In this document: piece after piece, positions 40,701 to 47,542 of the stretch | Position numbering within the stretch: the stretch's first letter is position 1 | Layout of the letters: every line of letters begins with the position of its first letter | Assembly (NCBI GenBank): GCA_029204225.1 | Contig: CM055097.1 | Span: 2,093,414 to 2,157,413 of the forward strand | Origin: Diphasiastrum complanatum | Lineage: Eukaryota > Streptophyta > Lycopodiopsida > Lycopodiales > Lycopodiaceae | Direction of reading: 5' to 3' | DNA length: 64,000 nt | Made by a program: the position numbers and the translations under genes | The notes under the pieces: model-generated | Told to the model about the DNA's origin: nothing | The model's input: the letters and a program-made list of their open reading frames with translations, nothing else | The model's database searches: none

Positions 40701-42775
40701 GTTTGATCCTCTGTGGCAAAACTTGGATCTACGGTATAGCTTTTATAGTAAATGAGAGTGTTATCTACAAAAATTGCCTGCACAAACCCATTCAGCCCAT
40801 TCAGGAAGTTGCCTGCTAACAGAATGCAGAGAACTTTAAAGGCTACCTTCTCCTCGAAACGAATGCCCTGGAATCCCAACTTCAGTACTGGTGCCAAGCT
40901 CTGAACAGCTTTATATAATGGTGTCTTTGACGAGCAAATGCAGTCGTCACCATCAATGCAACTGGTACAATAATCACAACGCCACGGGAACTTGCAGTTC
41001 TTGTGCTCCATGGAAAGGAGGCGGCGGGTTACTAATCTAGTGAAGAAAAAGCAGTATGTCAGTCTACAGCTGCTCTCAGGTTTGACTTTAAGATTCAGCA
41101 GATAAGCCATTGGTGCCTCTACAAAAGAAGACAGGATAAACACACACACCGACAGTTACCAGAGATTTTGCTACTGTTTTACGGCTATTATCTAGTTGAA
41201 AAGAACAAAGGCTTTAGTCATGACTCGTACAGAATCTACACCTTGGCATAACCTTGTCGTCAGCAGACTGCACATCCACATGTATAGTTCCATATTCAGT
41301 AAGCCGTAGTGCAGAGGCCACGTGACCCTCCATAACTGGAAGAGGATTTTGAGCAATAGTGGAAAGATTGCACCATTCCATCGCCGTAGATCCGGATGTC
41401 AACGTGGTATATTTGGTCAAGTGAATCCCATCGGTTCGAAATTCTATTAAAATCGAATGCTTGCAGTTCTGCGATAACGACCTGACGATAAACATGCACT
41501 TACAGATCGTGAAAAGGACACCTAGAAGTAGAGAATGAGCATTGAGTACATGTTTCTTAAAAAACGGGAAAGAAATGCTGGAATCTACGTAGGTTATACA
41601 TTCGGGCGTTCATCAGCTCTGGCGTAAGTTCCGTAATGGCAATTAGACTACAGTATACCAAAAACATCAGCGCACCTTTTGGCATGCATGTCGTAAAAAC
41701 TCCACATCCACTTTCGAAAAATTCCAGAGTACAAAACAAGCCCAACATTCTCTGCCGAAAGAGAAAATTTGCCATTGACCTGATACAAGAGAGTCTACTT
41801 CAAAACATACTCTTGAATAAACGATTGATTACGCTGACGATATATGCCCCACGAACAACAGAACATTACACAACAGAAGGCAGCTGTCGTTTCACTCTCG
41901 AAGTCTCGAGCTGAATACGACAGAAGATGCCCACGCAAAACATGTCAAGAACAAACGGTGATGCAAATTCGATTAAGGCACGCGTTACCGACAAACTATG
42001 ACTGGTAGACCGTAGTAGAGAGAAGTACCAATTTCATTCCCATGGTAAGGTTCTGGCCTGGAAGCATGACATCGAGAGGACTATCAAAACTCTGCCACAC
42101 GTGCCTATATTGCTCATCGTATAGTACAAGGTTACCAGACTCCTGCAGCTCCAATCCAACTGCTCCACGTCCCGAGGTATTGGTAGACCATAATTCTTTT
42201 AAGCAAGAATCGCGGAGGATGAGGTTTCCTGCACTATCCAACTGCAGAGTAGCATCATCTGCGCCCACATTAACTGGAACTTTACCGTCATAGCTTGCAG
42301 CCCAGACCCTTCTAGGCTTATCGAAGCTTGATGAATATACCGCCAACGTGGAAATTCCAGCGGAAACTTCAAAGAAGCCAAAGGAAAAGCTGGAGACAAC
42401 AGCACAAACAACGCAAGAGGTTTCCAACTTCAAACCTATGAATCTTACGTTTACAAAATCTAACATATTACAGAAAGAGTTGTGGACACTGATACTTTAA
42501 AGCGCAACCGGACTCTGGAGCCATGGAGTGTGTACGTTAAGCTAGTACTTGGCTGTTCCAGTCTACCTTATCGTTCGAGGGTGCAAACCAAGTTGACAAT
42601 TCCTTCGCAAAAGAATTCCTCCATAAGAGTTGATCCGTATGAAAGGTCCCGGTAGACGAGCTTGCTTCAGAATGTTGTTCGATTCTAAGGATAACACGGA
42701 TCTAAGAAGAAACAGCAGGATGATGGCAAACTCCAGAAACAATGGATAATAAAAGGGACAAGACTTTCGTCCCAT
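11854..42775 (-). CDS. G-type lectin S-receptor-like Ser/Thr kinase (SD2-5-like), eight exons, 859 aa
   Basis: Exons (minus): 42775-42567, 42389-42029, 41498-41242, 41036-40847, 17740-17284, 14305-14151, 12993-12441, 12251-11854. All introns are GT-AG and phases match; the sum is 2,580 nt with no internal stop. Predicted layout: signal peptide ~1-30, bulb lectin ~60-190, second lectin-like stretch ~191-275, Cys-rich EGF-like ~285-310, TM 341-363, kinase ~400-680 with '[12 protein letters not shown]', K430, E446, HLD (526-528) in place of HRD, DFG (D546) and APE (572-574), then a tail. Known members of this family are plasma-membrane receptors for extracellular cues in defence or development; the ligand here is unknown. 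The HLD loop marks a non-RD kinase, as is usual in SD2-type receptors. The fourth intron is 23.1 kb and full of transposons. The least certain junction is the exon 3 acceptor. Confidence 0.85.
12441..12993 (-). CDS. Receptor kinase exon 7 (DFG to end of C-lobe)
   Basis: Acceptor tctttgcag, donor CTTCAAG|GTAATC. The exon begins '[13 protein letters not shown]' and contains '[10 protein letters not shown]' (APE), '[18 protein letters not shown]' and '[19 protein letters not shown]', covering subdomains VII-XI completely. Intron read-through at the donor would end at a stop at 12397. Confidence 0.95.
13212..13540. repeat. ~106-bp minisatellite, three copies, in kinase intron 6
   Basis: The marker gaggaagctctaactcaag starts at 13237, 13342 and 13448, each followed by gtgactcaac.agtcaga and 'tcagagagggtctctcctga'. 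Confidence 0.85.
14151..14305 (-). CDS. Receptor kinase exon 6 (catalytic loop)
   Basis: Acceptor ggatttgcag, donor CCAAAG|GTTTTA. The exon encodes 'GLAYLHEEC' and the catalytic loop '[14 protein letters not shown]'. HLD replaces HRD, so the kinase is of the non-RD type; the catalytic Asp is present. Confidence 0.93.
14372..14590. repeat. Intronic direct repeat, copy 1 (partner 16894-17120)
   Basis: About 220 bp containing 'gcaggcaggcttttaagctt', 'gagaggtgtggatagctgac' and 'ctccttgtaatttg' recurs at 16894-17120 in the same orientation with about 85-90 % identity by eye. The two copies bracket 2.3 kb with a copia gag fragment. Confidence 0.85.
14776..16278 (-). pseudogene. Copia Gag remnant split by a ~0.9-kb insertion
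   Basis: The N-terminal piece (16278-15934) contains '[17 protein letters not shown]', a typical copia Gag helix. The C-terminal piece (15018-14776) reads '[14 protein letters not shown]' and a degraded knuckle-region frame. The sequence between them (about 15020-15933) is non-coding, starts near TGTTACATACC with the perfect inverted repeat GTTACATA-CC-TATGTAAC (15034-15051), contains repeated 'ccttggataaggg' units and looks like an inserted LTR-type sequence. I did not find a convincing target duplication. Confidence 0.7.
16715..16748. repeat. (GA)n microsatellite
   Basis: About 17 GA units in kinase intron 5. Confidence 0.95.
16894..17120. repeat. Intronic direct repeat, copy 2 (partner 14372-14590)
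   Basis: Second copy of the unit described at 14372-14590. It lies just upstream of the donor of the TM/N-lobe exon, within kinase intron 5. Confidence 0.85.
17284..17740 (-). CDS. Receptor kinase exon 5 (TM helix and kinase N-lobe)
   Basis: The acceptor cattttgcag precedes '[20 protein letters not shown]', a single transmembrane helix. It is followed by a juxtamembrane stretch and the N-lobe: glycine loop '[12 protein letters not shown]', catalytic Lys in 'VAVKVLD', alpha-C Glu in 'EFRAEV', then '[17 protein letters not shown]'. The donor CCAACAG|GTTAG ends in phase 1. Confidence 0.93.
18197..18914. repeat. Imperfect inverted-repeat pair, possible MITE-like element
   Basis: The left end 'gatcccatagatgccggttcc' (18197 on, quoted here without its last base: gatcccatagatgccggttc) matches the reverse complement of the right end (about 18889-18914). 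Next to each end lie similar blocks built from ggaacacgtacggaatg and cattccgaa. Internally 'gtgggatcaca' and aggctc.aa.gaaaaaaa also recur. There is no transposase and no clear target duplication. Confidence 0.45.
18489..18598 (+). mobile_element. Very short tRNA-derived SINE-like retroposon with 17-bp TSD
   Basis: The 76-bp body (18506-18581) contains a Pol III A box (TGGCTCAGTTGGT, from 18508) and B box (GGTTCAAGCCC, 18552-18562). It is flanked by a 17-bp direct repeat, cataatcttgacaacag (18489-18505) and cataatcatgacaacag (18582-18598), 16 of 17 matching, as expected for LINE-mediated insertion. There is no clear poly(A) or tRNA-unrelated tail, so it is either a minimal SINE or a retroposed tRNA-like RNA. 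Confidence 0.75.
19268..19700 (-). pseudogene. Copia RNase H fragment with a ~58-bp duplication
   Basis: The minus-strand translation, with several frame changes, gives '[12 protein letters not shown]' and '[19 protein letters not shown]', the copia RNase H signature. The motif ccagatg.act..ttcgtggta.ggc.tgc.cccacatattctgcctca occurs twice (about 19263-19312 and 19331-19380), a local duplication. It lies in the 23-kb intron. Confidence 0.65.
20470..21373 (+). repeat. 5' LTR of intronic copia (~904 bp)
   Basis: Begins TGGTTGTAGTAC and ends TCCCAGCA directly before the PBS. It shares long stretches with 23948-24813, such as 'gactctgtctgcattcaaac' and 'gaaggtggcttgaatcc'. Start assigned by alignment with the 3' copy. 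Confidence 0.8.
21374..21385 (+). other. Primer-binding site of intronic copia
   Basis: TGGTACCAAAGC directly follows the LTR end; it is two bases away from the usual TGGTATCAGAGC. Confidence 0.65.
21538..22080 (+). pseudogene. Copia Gag of intronic element, frameshifted
   Basis: ATG at 21538 starts '[11 protein letters not shown]'. A frameshift in the following A-run moves into the frame with '[20 protein letters not shown]' and '[20 protein letters not shown]', a copia Gag core. No zinc knuckle is evident before the protease. Confidence 0.85.
21949..22368 (+). pseudogene. Copia protease region with altered active site
   Basis: The open frame contains '[18 protein letters not shown]' and '[20 protein letters not shown]', the standard copia protease-to-GAG_pre-integrase segment. 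The family's catalytic triplet Asp-Ser-Gly (usually WxxDSGAT.HMT) is here Asn-Phe-Gly, so this protease would be inactive. The frame ends at 22366-22368, after which integrase is absent. Confidence 0.85.
22441..23300 (+). pseudogene. Copia reverse transcriptase of intronic element
   Basis: From '[20 protein letters not shown]' through '[20 protein letters not shown]' (then a TGA in place of CGA) to '[15 protein letters not shown]' with the catalytic YVDD box, and '[10 protein letters not shown]'. At least five stops or frame changes interrupt it. Confidence 0.9.
23455..23940 (+). pseudogene. Copia RNase H of intronic element
   Basis: The translation gives '[20 protein letters not shown]', '[15 protein letters not shown]', then from 23641 an open frame with '[20 protein letters not shown]' and a degraded 'AAYIYTKEL' in place of the usual ADIFTK.L. 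TGG-to-TGA and TAG stops precede it. A G-rich tract (acgggggggggagg, about 23934-23947) is the polypurine tract. Confidence 0.9.
23948..24813 (+). repeat. 3' LTR of intronic copia, 3' truncated
   Basis: Begins TGTTGTATTCC after the polypurine tract and follows the 5' LTR until 'gaaggtggcttgaatcc'. It then diverges, so about 45 bp of the LTR end and the target duplication are missing. Confidence 0.8.
24814..27112. other. Intronic AT-rich sequence without recognisable features
   Basis: I see no domain, LTR or tandem array on either strand. Short open frames (for example 26235-26483) carry no signature. Confidence 0.4.
27113..27525. repeat. Diverged direct repeat, copy 1 (partner 27913-28290)
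   Basis: About 400 bp containing cacta(g)gatgtcca, 'atcattttgattgt' and 'agaatgactcccacacattt' recurs in the same order at 27913-28290 at roughly 75-80 % identity by eye. The spacing suggests a small LTR/TRIM-like element or a segmental duplication; no PBS is convincing. Confidence 0.65.
27913..28290. repeat. Diverged direct repeat, copy 2 (partner 27113-27525)
   Basis: Second copy of the unit described at 27113-27525, with 'agaatgactaccacacattt' near its end. 28291-28805 after it shows nothing recognisable. Confidence 0.65.
28806..29088 (+). mobile_element. LTR-like segment upstream of a primer-binding site
   Basis: The segment has a TATA-like 'gggtataagtagg' (about 28928) and pyrimidine-rich downstream sequence. 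It ends just before TGGTATCAAAGC (29089-29100), a tRNA-Met-type PBS. The left boundary (TGATATTGGAG) is a guess and no 3' partner is seen. Confidence 0.5.
29089..30793 (+). mobile_element. Internal region of a retroelement, cut by the LARD insertion
   Basis: It starts with the PBS at 29089. At about 29240-29480 a ~60-bp unit (cccatct..ccaaccacccaacacccat; tcacaatttcacat.gcagtccattgcccat) is repeated. A frame at 30163-30432 ('[20 protein letters not shown]') could be a Gag N-terminus but is not recognisable. The LARD interrupts this sequence at 30799. Confidence 0.4.
30799..32138 (+). repeat. 5' LTR of the LARD, with internal inverted duplication
   Basis: The first 30 bp are normal LTR start. 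30829-31235 is then the reverse complement of the first ~400 bp of the LTR, and direct LTR sequence resumes at 31236 (gcttggtatgagg). About 109 bp is therefore present in both orientations (30829-30938 and 31236-31344), and the 30-bp terminus also occurs inverted at 31206-31235. This LTR is about 140 bp longer than its 3' partner. Confidence 0.9.
32141..32152 (+). other. Primer-binding site of the LARD
   Basis: TGGTATCAGAGC is an exact match to the plant initiator tRNA-Met 3' complement, two bases after the LTR end. Confidence 0.92.
32153..34711. repeat. LARD internal region built of tandem repeats
   Basis: No retroviral-type ORF is present. A loose unit (gaggcaaagtgctgcc.....gaaagcacgg) recurs about four times at 32220-32620. 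A 251-bp unit is duplicated at 32891-33141 and 33142-33391 with high identity ('cgtgaacgacaacgaaa', 'ggatggatggctagcctg'). A ~185-bp unit containing gaattgtgaaagt and tgattcaaagag.gctacttgaagc occurs at about 33785-33965 and 33970-34145. Confidence 0.8.
34712..34725 (+). other. Polypurine tract of the LARD
   Basis: AAAGGTGGTGTGGA immediately precedes the 3' LTR; a somewhat T-interrupted PPT. Confidence 0.7.
34726..35926 (+). repeat. 3' LTR of the LARD (1,201 bp)
   Basis: TGTTGTAAAGC...GCGCTACA, not inverted. It lacks about 19 bp (agggtcggtcacacacttg) found in the 5' LTR and solo LTR. Contains tandem GGACCATTYGGTCC motifs and repeated 'agttggttaagtttgatgta' units that could be U3 regulatory repeats. 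Confidence 0.92.
35932..37403. other. Intronic sequence without recognised gene
   Basis: Open frames at 36342-36596 and 36685-36978 show no domain. 36160-36235 has short near-repeats around 'cctcattctagaaatagg'. The sequence continues the host of the LARD insertion. Confidence 0.35.
37867..38545. repeat. ~334-bp tandem duplication in gypsy integrase
   Basis: Copy 1 is 37867-38200, copy 2 is 38201-38545, nearly identical. Copy 2 has a 12-bp insertion (cactcactatca-type) near 38228. Copy 1 lacks one G in tttgtagg(g)aatg and is therefore frameshifted. The duplication post-dates decay of the element. Confidence 0.9.
39873..39963 (+). mobile_element. 5'-truncated short SINE-like copy with 20-bp TSD
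   Basis: The 51-bp body (39893-39943), tctcaagtttctttggtctc then aagttcgagcttccccttgg, matches the 3' two-thirds of the SINE at 18506, including the B-box region, but lacks the A box. Flanks: cataatcacatccgatatgg (39873-39892) and cataatcgtatccaatatgg (39944-39963), 17 of 20 matching. Both copies therefore have target duplications starting CATAATC. It is inserted in the gypsy remnant. Confidence 0.7.
40847..41036 (-). CDS. Receptor kinase exon 4 (Cys-rich, EGF-like)
   Basis: A strong acceptor (tgctttttcttcactag) precedes the exon. It encodes '[18 protein letters not shown]' followed by CIC, the cysteine-rich EGF-like segment of S-receptor kinases. The donor GAGAAG|GTAGCC at 40847/40846 ends in phase 0, directly compatible with the TM exon 23 kb away. 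Confidence 0.75.
41242..41498 (-). CDS. Receptor kinase exon 3 (second half of lectin region)
   Basis: In the frame that stays open, this exon reads '[20 protein letters not shown]' and later '[20 protein letters not shown]', resembling the second lectin-like repeat of SD2 receptors. The donor CCAAG|GTGTAG gives phase 2, matching exon 4. The acceptor used (ctgtaag) is weak. The stronger tacttctag 28 bp upstream gives a family-like start ('[16 protein letters not shown]') but runs into stops, so either the weak site is used or the allele has a frameshift. Confidence 0.6.
42029..42389 (-). CDS. Receptor kinase exon 2 (bulb-type mannose-binding lectin)
   Basis: The acceptor tgtctccag precedes '[11 protein letters not shown]'. 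The exon carries the B-lectin hallmarks '[13 protein letters not shown]', '[11 protein letters not shown]' and '[16 protein letters not shown]'. The donor AAATTG|GTACTT gives phase 0 at the end. Confidence 0.9.
42567..42775 (-). CDS. Receptor kinase exon 1 (signal peptide, lectin N-terminus)
   Basis: ATG at 42775 opens a hydrophobic leader ('[17 protein letters not shown]') typical of a secretory signal. It is followed by '[20 protein letters not shown]', which matches in layout the segment preceding the bulb lectin in SD2-5 proteins. The donor TAAG|GTAGAC lies at 42567/42566, phase 2, and joins exon 2 to give '[11 protein letters not shown]'. Confidence 0.75.
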
Positions 42776-43245
42776 TTTTCGTTCCTATACACTTAACGTG
42801 ATAGTCCGTTGCAGTAATGCTAAAAAACTGTCGTGCAACGCCTGCTCAAATCTTGTGGCATTCTTCATAAACATCCGGTGTTCTTTGTGTACCAGCAGAC
42901 AGTATGACAAACCGAGCCGCGTTTCCATTAGGACCTTTCATATAAATATAGGTAATTATCACCTCGGATGTGGTTTGTTTCCAAATCAATGGACCTCCGC
43001 GTTTGAACGTGGGAAGACAATCTTCCTACATTTCGTGGCAGTGCATGTTTTTCATTGTGGACTCCGCATTGTCGGTTTAGTAAATAACGTAAAGCTGTTA
43101 CTCACCACCTTAAATGGAACGGTAACATTTACACAGTTCCAGAATCCATACTACACCTGGAGCTGGATTCTGGAAGCAAGTAAATAGCCCAGGTATAAAG
43201 GTTGAACTTGAAAGCCATCCTGCAATATCGCCAGGCAAAGAGAGG
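42776..43245. promoter_or_regulatory. Upstream region of the receptor-kinase gene
   Basis: This is the 5' flank of exon 1. An AT-rich stretch 'catataaatatagg' at about 42939-42952 could serve as a TATA element 160-180 bp upstream of the ATG, but it reads as a canonical TATAAATA only on the opposite strand. The plus-strand open frame 42798-43187 has no domain. Confidence 0.3.
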
Positions 43246-44000
43246 AGGTCATTTATTTCAATTCCGTACGAAACAAATGGCCTTTAAATCCAGATCCAAT
43301 GTAATCAAGCAGCTACTTTCATGCTCCACACTCTCCCGAATCCTTATCAGTTTCTAAAACATGAATCTAAAAAATAATTATCGTCGTCAGATAAAAAGAA
43401 ATCAGTCAGTTCGTAGTACGGACAATTCACAAGAAAAACAATGAAGAGACGTAGGCAAGTTCTTCTGCAGCGAACACTGAAGTCTGCAGAGCAGGTGCAG
43501 AAGTGTCCTGTAGGCGGGCTTGCCCATACAACCACAATAAACACAGACCATCGAATCCCCAAATCCCATTTCCCAACTGCGTCTGACGTGAGATCATTTA
43601 TCTCAATTTCAAACAAAACAAATGACCTGACAATCCAGATTCAATGTACTCAGGCAACTACCTCCATGCTCCACACTCTCTCGAATCTTTATTACTTTCT
43701 AAAAAACTATTATCGTCATCAGATAAAAAGAAATCAATCAACTCGTACAATTCACGAGACAAACATGAAGATACGCAGGCAAGCGCTTCTTCTGCAACGC
43801 AGACATTGCAGAACCTGGAGGTGCAGCAGCCTCCTGCAGGCTTGCCCATAGCACAAGATTACAGATATCAAACCAGCAATTAACCAAGGATCAACGTGTT
43901 TGCAGGCTTTCTCATAGCACAAGATATTAAACCAACAATTATAAAACACGGATCATCGTGTTCCCAAATCCCAATTCCCAACTGCGTCTGACATCATGAG
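43246..44000. repeat. ~344-bp tandem duplication upstream of the receptor kinase
   Basis: The unit starting gag(g/a)tcattta(t/t)tcaatt occurs at 43246 and 43590. Both contain 'ccatgctccacactctc', 'cagataaaaagaaatca', 'cttgcccat' and end with 'cccaactgcgtctgac'. Copy 2 has an extra ~60-bp internal duplication (gcaggcttgcccatagcac / gcaggctttctcatagcac). Confidence 0.85.
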
Positions 44001-44334
44001 CGTACCAGGGTGGTGGATTCGTCCAGCGATGGTGTGATTGTCATTGCACTGTCGACACCTCCATCACCCTTGGATCGGGGCGGGGCCCAGGTTGCCATGT
44101 GAGGCGCAGGTGGAAATGCTGCCCATCCTCCCACAAAGTGGTCAGAAGTCATTGTCGCGATTGGATTTTGCTATGTGCATTGTGCATTGTGCAATAAAAG
44201 CTTGAAATGCCTATATCAAGATTCAAATCCTCACCAAAAAGCTACAAATCTCTACCAAGTTCTTTTTCTAAGAACAAGAAAAAGGATCAAATACCATTGA
44301 AATTTTACTTTCTTCTAAGATCAAGAAGATGATC

Positions 44335-44367
44335 ACCATCATCATCATCATCATCATCATTATCATT
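44335..44367. repeat. (ATC)n microsatellite
   Basis: About ten ATC units with one ATT interruption. Confidence 0.95.
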
Positions 44368-44408
44368 CTATACCATAAAATTTTATTTCTAAACAAAAGC
44401 ACATATTA

Positions 44409-44540
44409 CATACAAAAAAGACTCTAGGGTGATTCTAGATTCACTACATATCCAGTGTTATGAATTCACTCCATATCCACATACAAAAAAGACTCTAGGG
44501 TGATTCGAGATTCACTACATATCCATTGTTATGAATTTGT
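44409..44540. repeat. 71-bp tandem duplication
   Basis: 'catacaaaaaagactctagg' starts at 44409 and 44480, both followed by gattcactacatatcca and gttatgaatt. Confidence 0.9.
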
Positions 44541-46255
44541 GACCAAGCAATTGCCAAGTAGATCCTTGCTCCCACCTTGAGAGAGCTTTGGAAGATCTTG
44601 GAGTCTACAAGGTCACCATTCATGCACCCATTAGCCTACTCGTTAGTATTAACTGATGTCAGCAAAATTTGAGATTGTCAAGTCTAGTGGTATTATCCTC
44701 CATGTTTACGAGGACATTGAGGGGTCCTGTAACTAACTGTTGAGCCACCTAAAGTGTGACTCAAGCGCATACTTTGCATATAAGACAAGTAGAAGTACTT
44801 GGATTATCCAACCACTTTGAACATCACATGCAACTCATGCATTCTCTACATACAAGACAAGTAGAGGTATTTGGATTACGTGGCCACTTTAAACATCACA
44901 ACAAACTTGGAGGATGTTAAAAATCAATGGTAGACCTGGAAATAAGTTTGTTAGGCACACAACTAATTCTTGAATTAATGTGAATATTAGTTACTATGCC
45001 AAAACTTCTAACCATAAACTTAAAAGAACATGAGACATAAAAGATTCTAGTGGATCAAGCATTTGCTACTTATTTTTTGTTGAAGTGGAGCTCATTTCTA
45101 GAGCTTCTTGGATGCACGTTGTCATGTAGAGCATTCTTATAGTTGCTTAAATAAGTCTTTCAAAGATTTAAGCAAAAAGCCAGTCCTACATTAACTCTTG
45201 AGATGACATTTGGTGTGCTAGGCAATTCTAGTTGAATGGCTTTTAATCGTCTCATAGCCTAATAACTTTTTAGATTCATCAATTTGTGATAATGAATGTA
45301 GATCGAATTGCCAGAGAAGTAAAGATTGTAAGCAAAAAGTTGCAGGCCTACATCAACTCTTGAGATGACATTTGGTCTGCTAGGCTATTCTAGTTGAATG
45401 GCTTTTAATTCTAATGTGTTTGCTACAAATTTTCAAGAAATAATAATAATAATTTCAACTATGGAAATGGGATATGAAGATGGTGCTAGAAGAAAACAAA
45501 AGTTAGTAATCCTTGAGGATGGCTCATGGGCAAGACAAGATGCATGACAAGAGAAAAAACATGTAAATAATACTAGAGAAAGAAGAGTGTATGCTACATG
45601 TCTAAACCTTGGAGATTGGTTGGCCAAGTAGGTTAAGGTGGTCAAAATAGCAAAAGAATGCATAAATAAATCGAAGATTATTTATGAGACAAAAATTCTA
45701 ACAAATCAATTCTACTTGAAGAATAAACTAGTGTCATGTTGGATTTGGGAATATGGCAAAAAAATGTTGTGGTCTAGGAGATTTGTAGGGAAGCAAAATC
45801 TTGACATGGTTTAGTTGTTCATGACCAAAGAAAATTAGAAAATGGGTGGTTCACAAAAGGGCTCAACACTACTGAGAGCGTCGACGGAAGAATAGCAGTA
45901 GCATAGTTCGAGAATCTATATCTGATGGGAGCAATCCATTACAAGAAAGTCAACAAACAATGGACTGCTATCGGATGAATAACACGTCCAGGGCCTCACA
46001 ACCAAATTCTACGACAACCAAAATAAAAGCATGGTTACTCACTACTTTGTCCATACATAAATGGTAAGGCCTTTGTCGTATACTACAATATTCTTGTTTT
46101 CTTGTTGCTTTCAATCCTTCTACCTAAAAATAGTATGCCTTGTTGGGCTATGGCCAATATCTTGAGCTGCAAAATTGTCTAATTCGTCAAGAACATTTTG
46201 TAGAATATTTGAATGACCATTTTTGGAATTTACTTGACTAGTTTATGTCCAAAAT
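44541..46255. other. No gene; diffuse short duplications
   Basis: Pairs of similar segments at about 44765-44830/44845-44900 ('gacaagtagaggtatttgga' type) and 45170-45255/45330-45415 ('actcttgagatgacatttgg') show local duplication. No coding signature on either strand. Confidence 0.5.
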
Positions 46256-46261
46256 AGTGCT

Positions 46262-46455
46262 TTAAGATCTCCCTTGGCGGTTTTTACAATTTTTTATGTA
46301 CCTTTGGCCTTAAAAGTTATAGTGTGAGTAATTTAACTCGTTGAGGTGTCCCTGAACTCGCTAATCTTTAAGGACACGTTAGCGAGTTAAAATATTACTC
46401 ACGTTATAACTTGCCAGCCTATTACTCTCCATCAAAAAATTCAAAATTTGTTTGG
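46262..46455. repeat. Foldback (long inverted repeat) element
   Basis: The left arm (taatttaactcgttgaggtg then tcc, ending about 46352) pairs with the right arm (ggacacgttagcgagttaaa, from about 46373). Pairing extends outwards through agttata.(c/g)tgag and aattttttatg/catcaaaaaatt, giving imperfect arms of roughly 80 bp with a ~20-base loop. No transposase; typical of a small foldback MITE. Confidence 0.65.
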
Positions 46456-46853
46456 TAGTAATACTCATGCTTCATATAGATTAATTCACTATCATTGAGG
46501 AACCCTACTATCAATGACTTAAATTCCATTTTACTAGTGACCACTTCTTTTGTCCTCACCATCAAATATTTTTACTTGGCTCTTTTCCAGTGGTTTGTAG
46601 TCATCATTTCTTGTCATAATACTAACCGATGAGTAAACTTGGCATTACTCGTGCTCTTACTCGCCTTTAGGAAAAATTGAAAATTGTGCAATTGAGATTG
46701 ATCTAATTGATTATCAACCATCTTACATTATTTAGTCCTTTTCTCTTTTTATGCTTTTTCTCTTATCATGCTAATCCATTTATCTTGATTAGGAGAAACC
46801 TTTATAAACAATGAAATGAATTTTTTAACCACTCTAGCATATGCAATTAAGAT

Positions 46854-47300
46854 ATGGTAGGAGAATTAGTAGACTTGCCAATCAAGATAAGCAACGAGGA
46901 CATTAAGTTAGATCCACCCACGATGGATGGTCCAAGGCCTTTTTTCCCAATGCCATTAGAAAATTTTCCAAGATCGATCTACCCAGGTTTGATGGGAAGA
47001 GAGATCCTAAACAATTTCTACAAATCTACATCCAAGCATGTAAAGTCTATGGAGACAATAGTGCACAAGAGTTATTGCACTATTTTAATTTGTATCTCAC
47101 TGATAATGCAAAGGATTGGTATTTCAACCTAGAGCTGAATGAGCGCAACAATTGGGATATCTTGCAAGTTGAGTTCATCGCTCGATTCAAGACTACCCAT
47201 TTCTTGTTTGACCCCTTCATGCAACTAGGAAAGAAACATGAATCTTTCTATGACTATATCAAACACATCCGAAAGACGATGTGGTGGTTTCAACCTTGAT
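46854..47300 (+). pseudogene. Gypsy Gag (retrotransposon gag domain) remnant
   Basis: The first frame from ATG 46854 runs to about 46960. Then a shift enters the frame with 'KIDLPRFDGKRDPKQFLQIY' and 'NLYLTDNAKDWYFNLELNE', later 'LQVEFIARFKTTHFLFDPF', the Retrotrans_gag core. No knuckle or pol follows; the next recognisable sequence is a copia LTR. Confidence 0.85.
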
Positions 47301-47542
47301 AGTGTGCCCAATCATTGCATCATGACCTGGTTTATGCATAATTATCCAAGGGAATTAGGCAATTGATGAACCATTGTGACGTCTCATCTCAAGTTACATG
47401 TGTTGATTCCATTGAGAAGGTGGATGATAGCAAGAGCACAAGCTCTAACTTACATAGCCCCTCTAATGAAAGGAAAGGCCGAAAGGAATGATGGCTAAGT
47501 ATAAAGACAAGCTCCATGATGTGCTTCAACTTCTACAACCAC

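Noticed and set aside
17740-40847. A PAN-type exon expected between EGF and TM exons
   Set aside because: No minus-strand frame in the intron shows the cysteine pattern, and exons 4 and 5 already join in phase, so none is required.
42798-43187. 129-codon plus-strand open frame upstream of the receptor kinase
   Set aside because: No domain; overlaps the putative promoter of the minus-strand gene.
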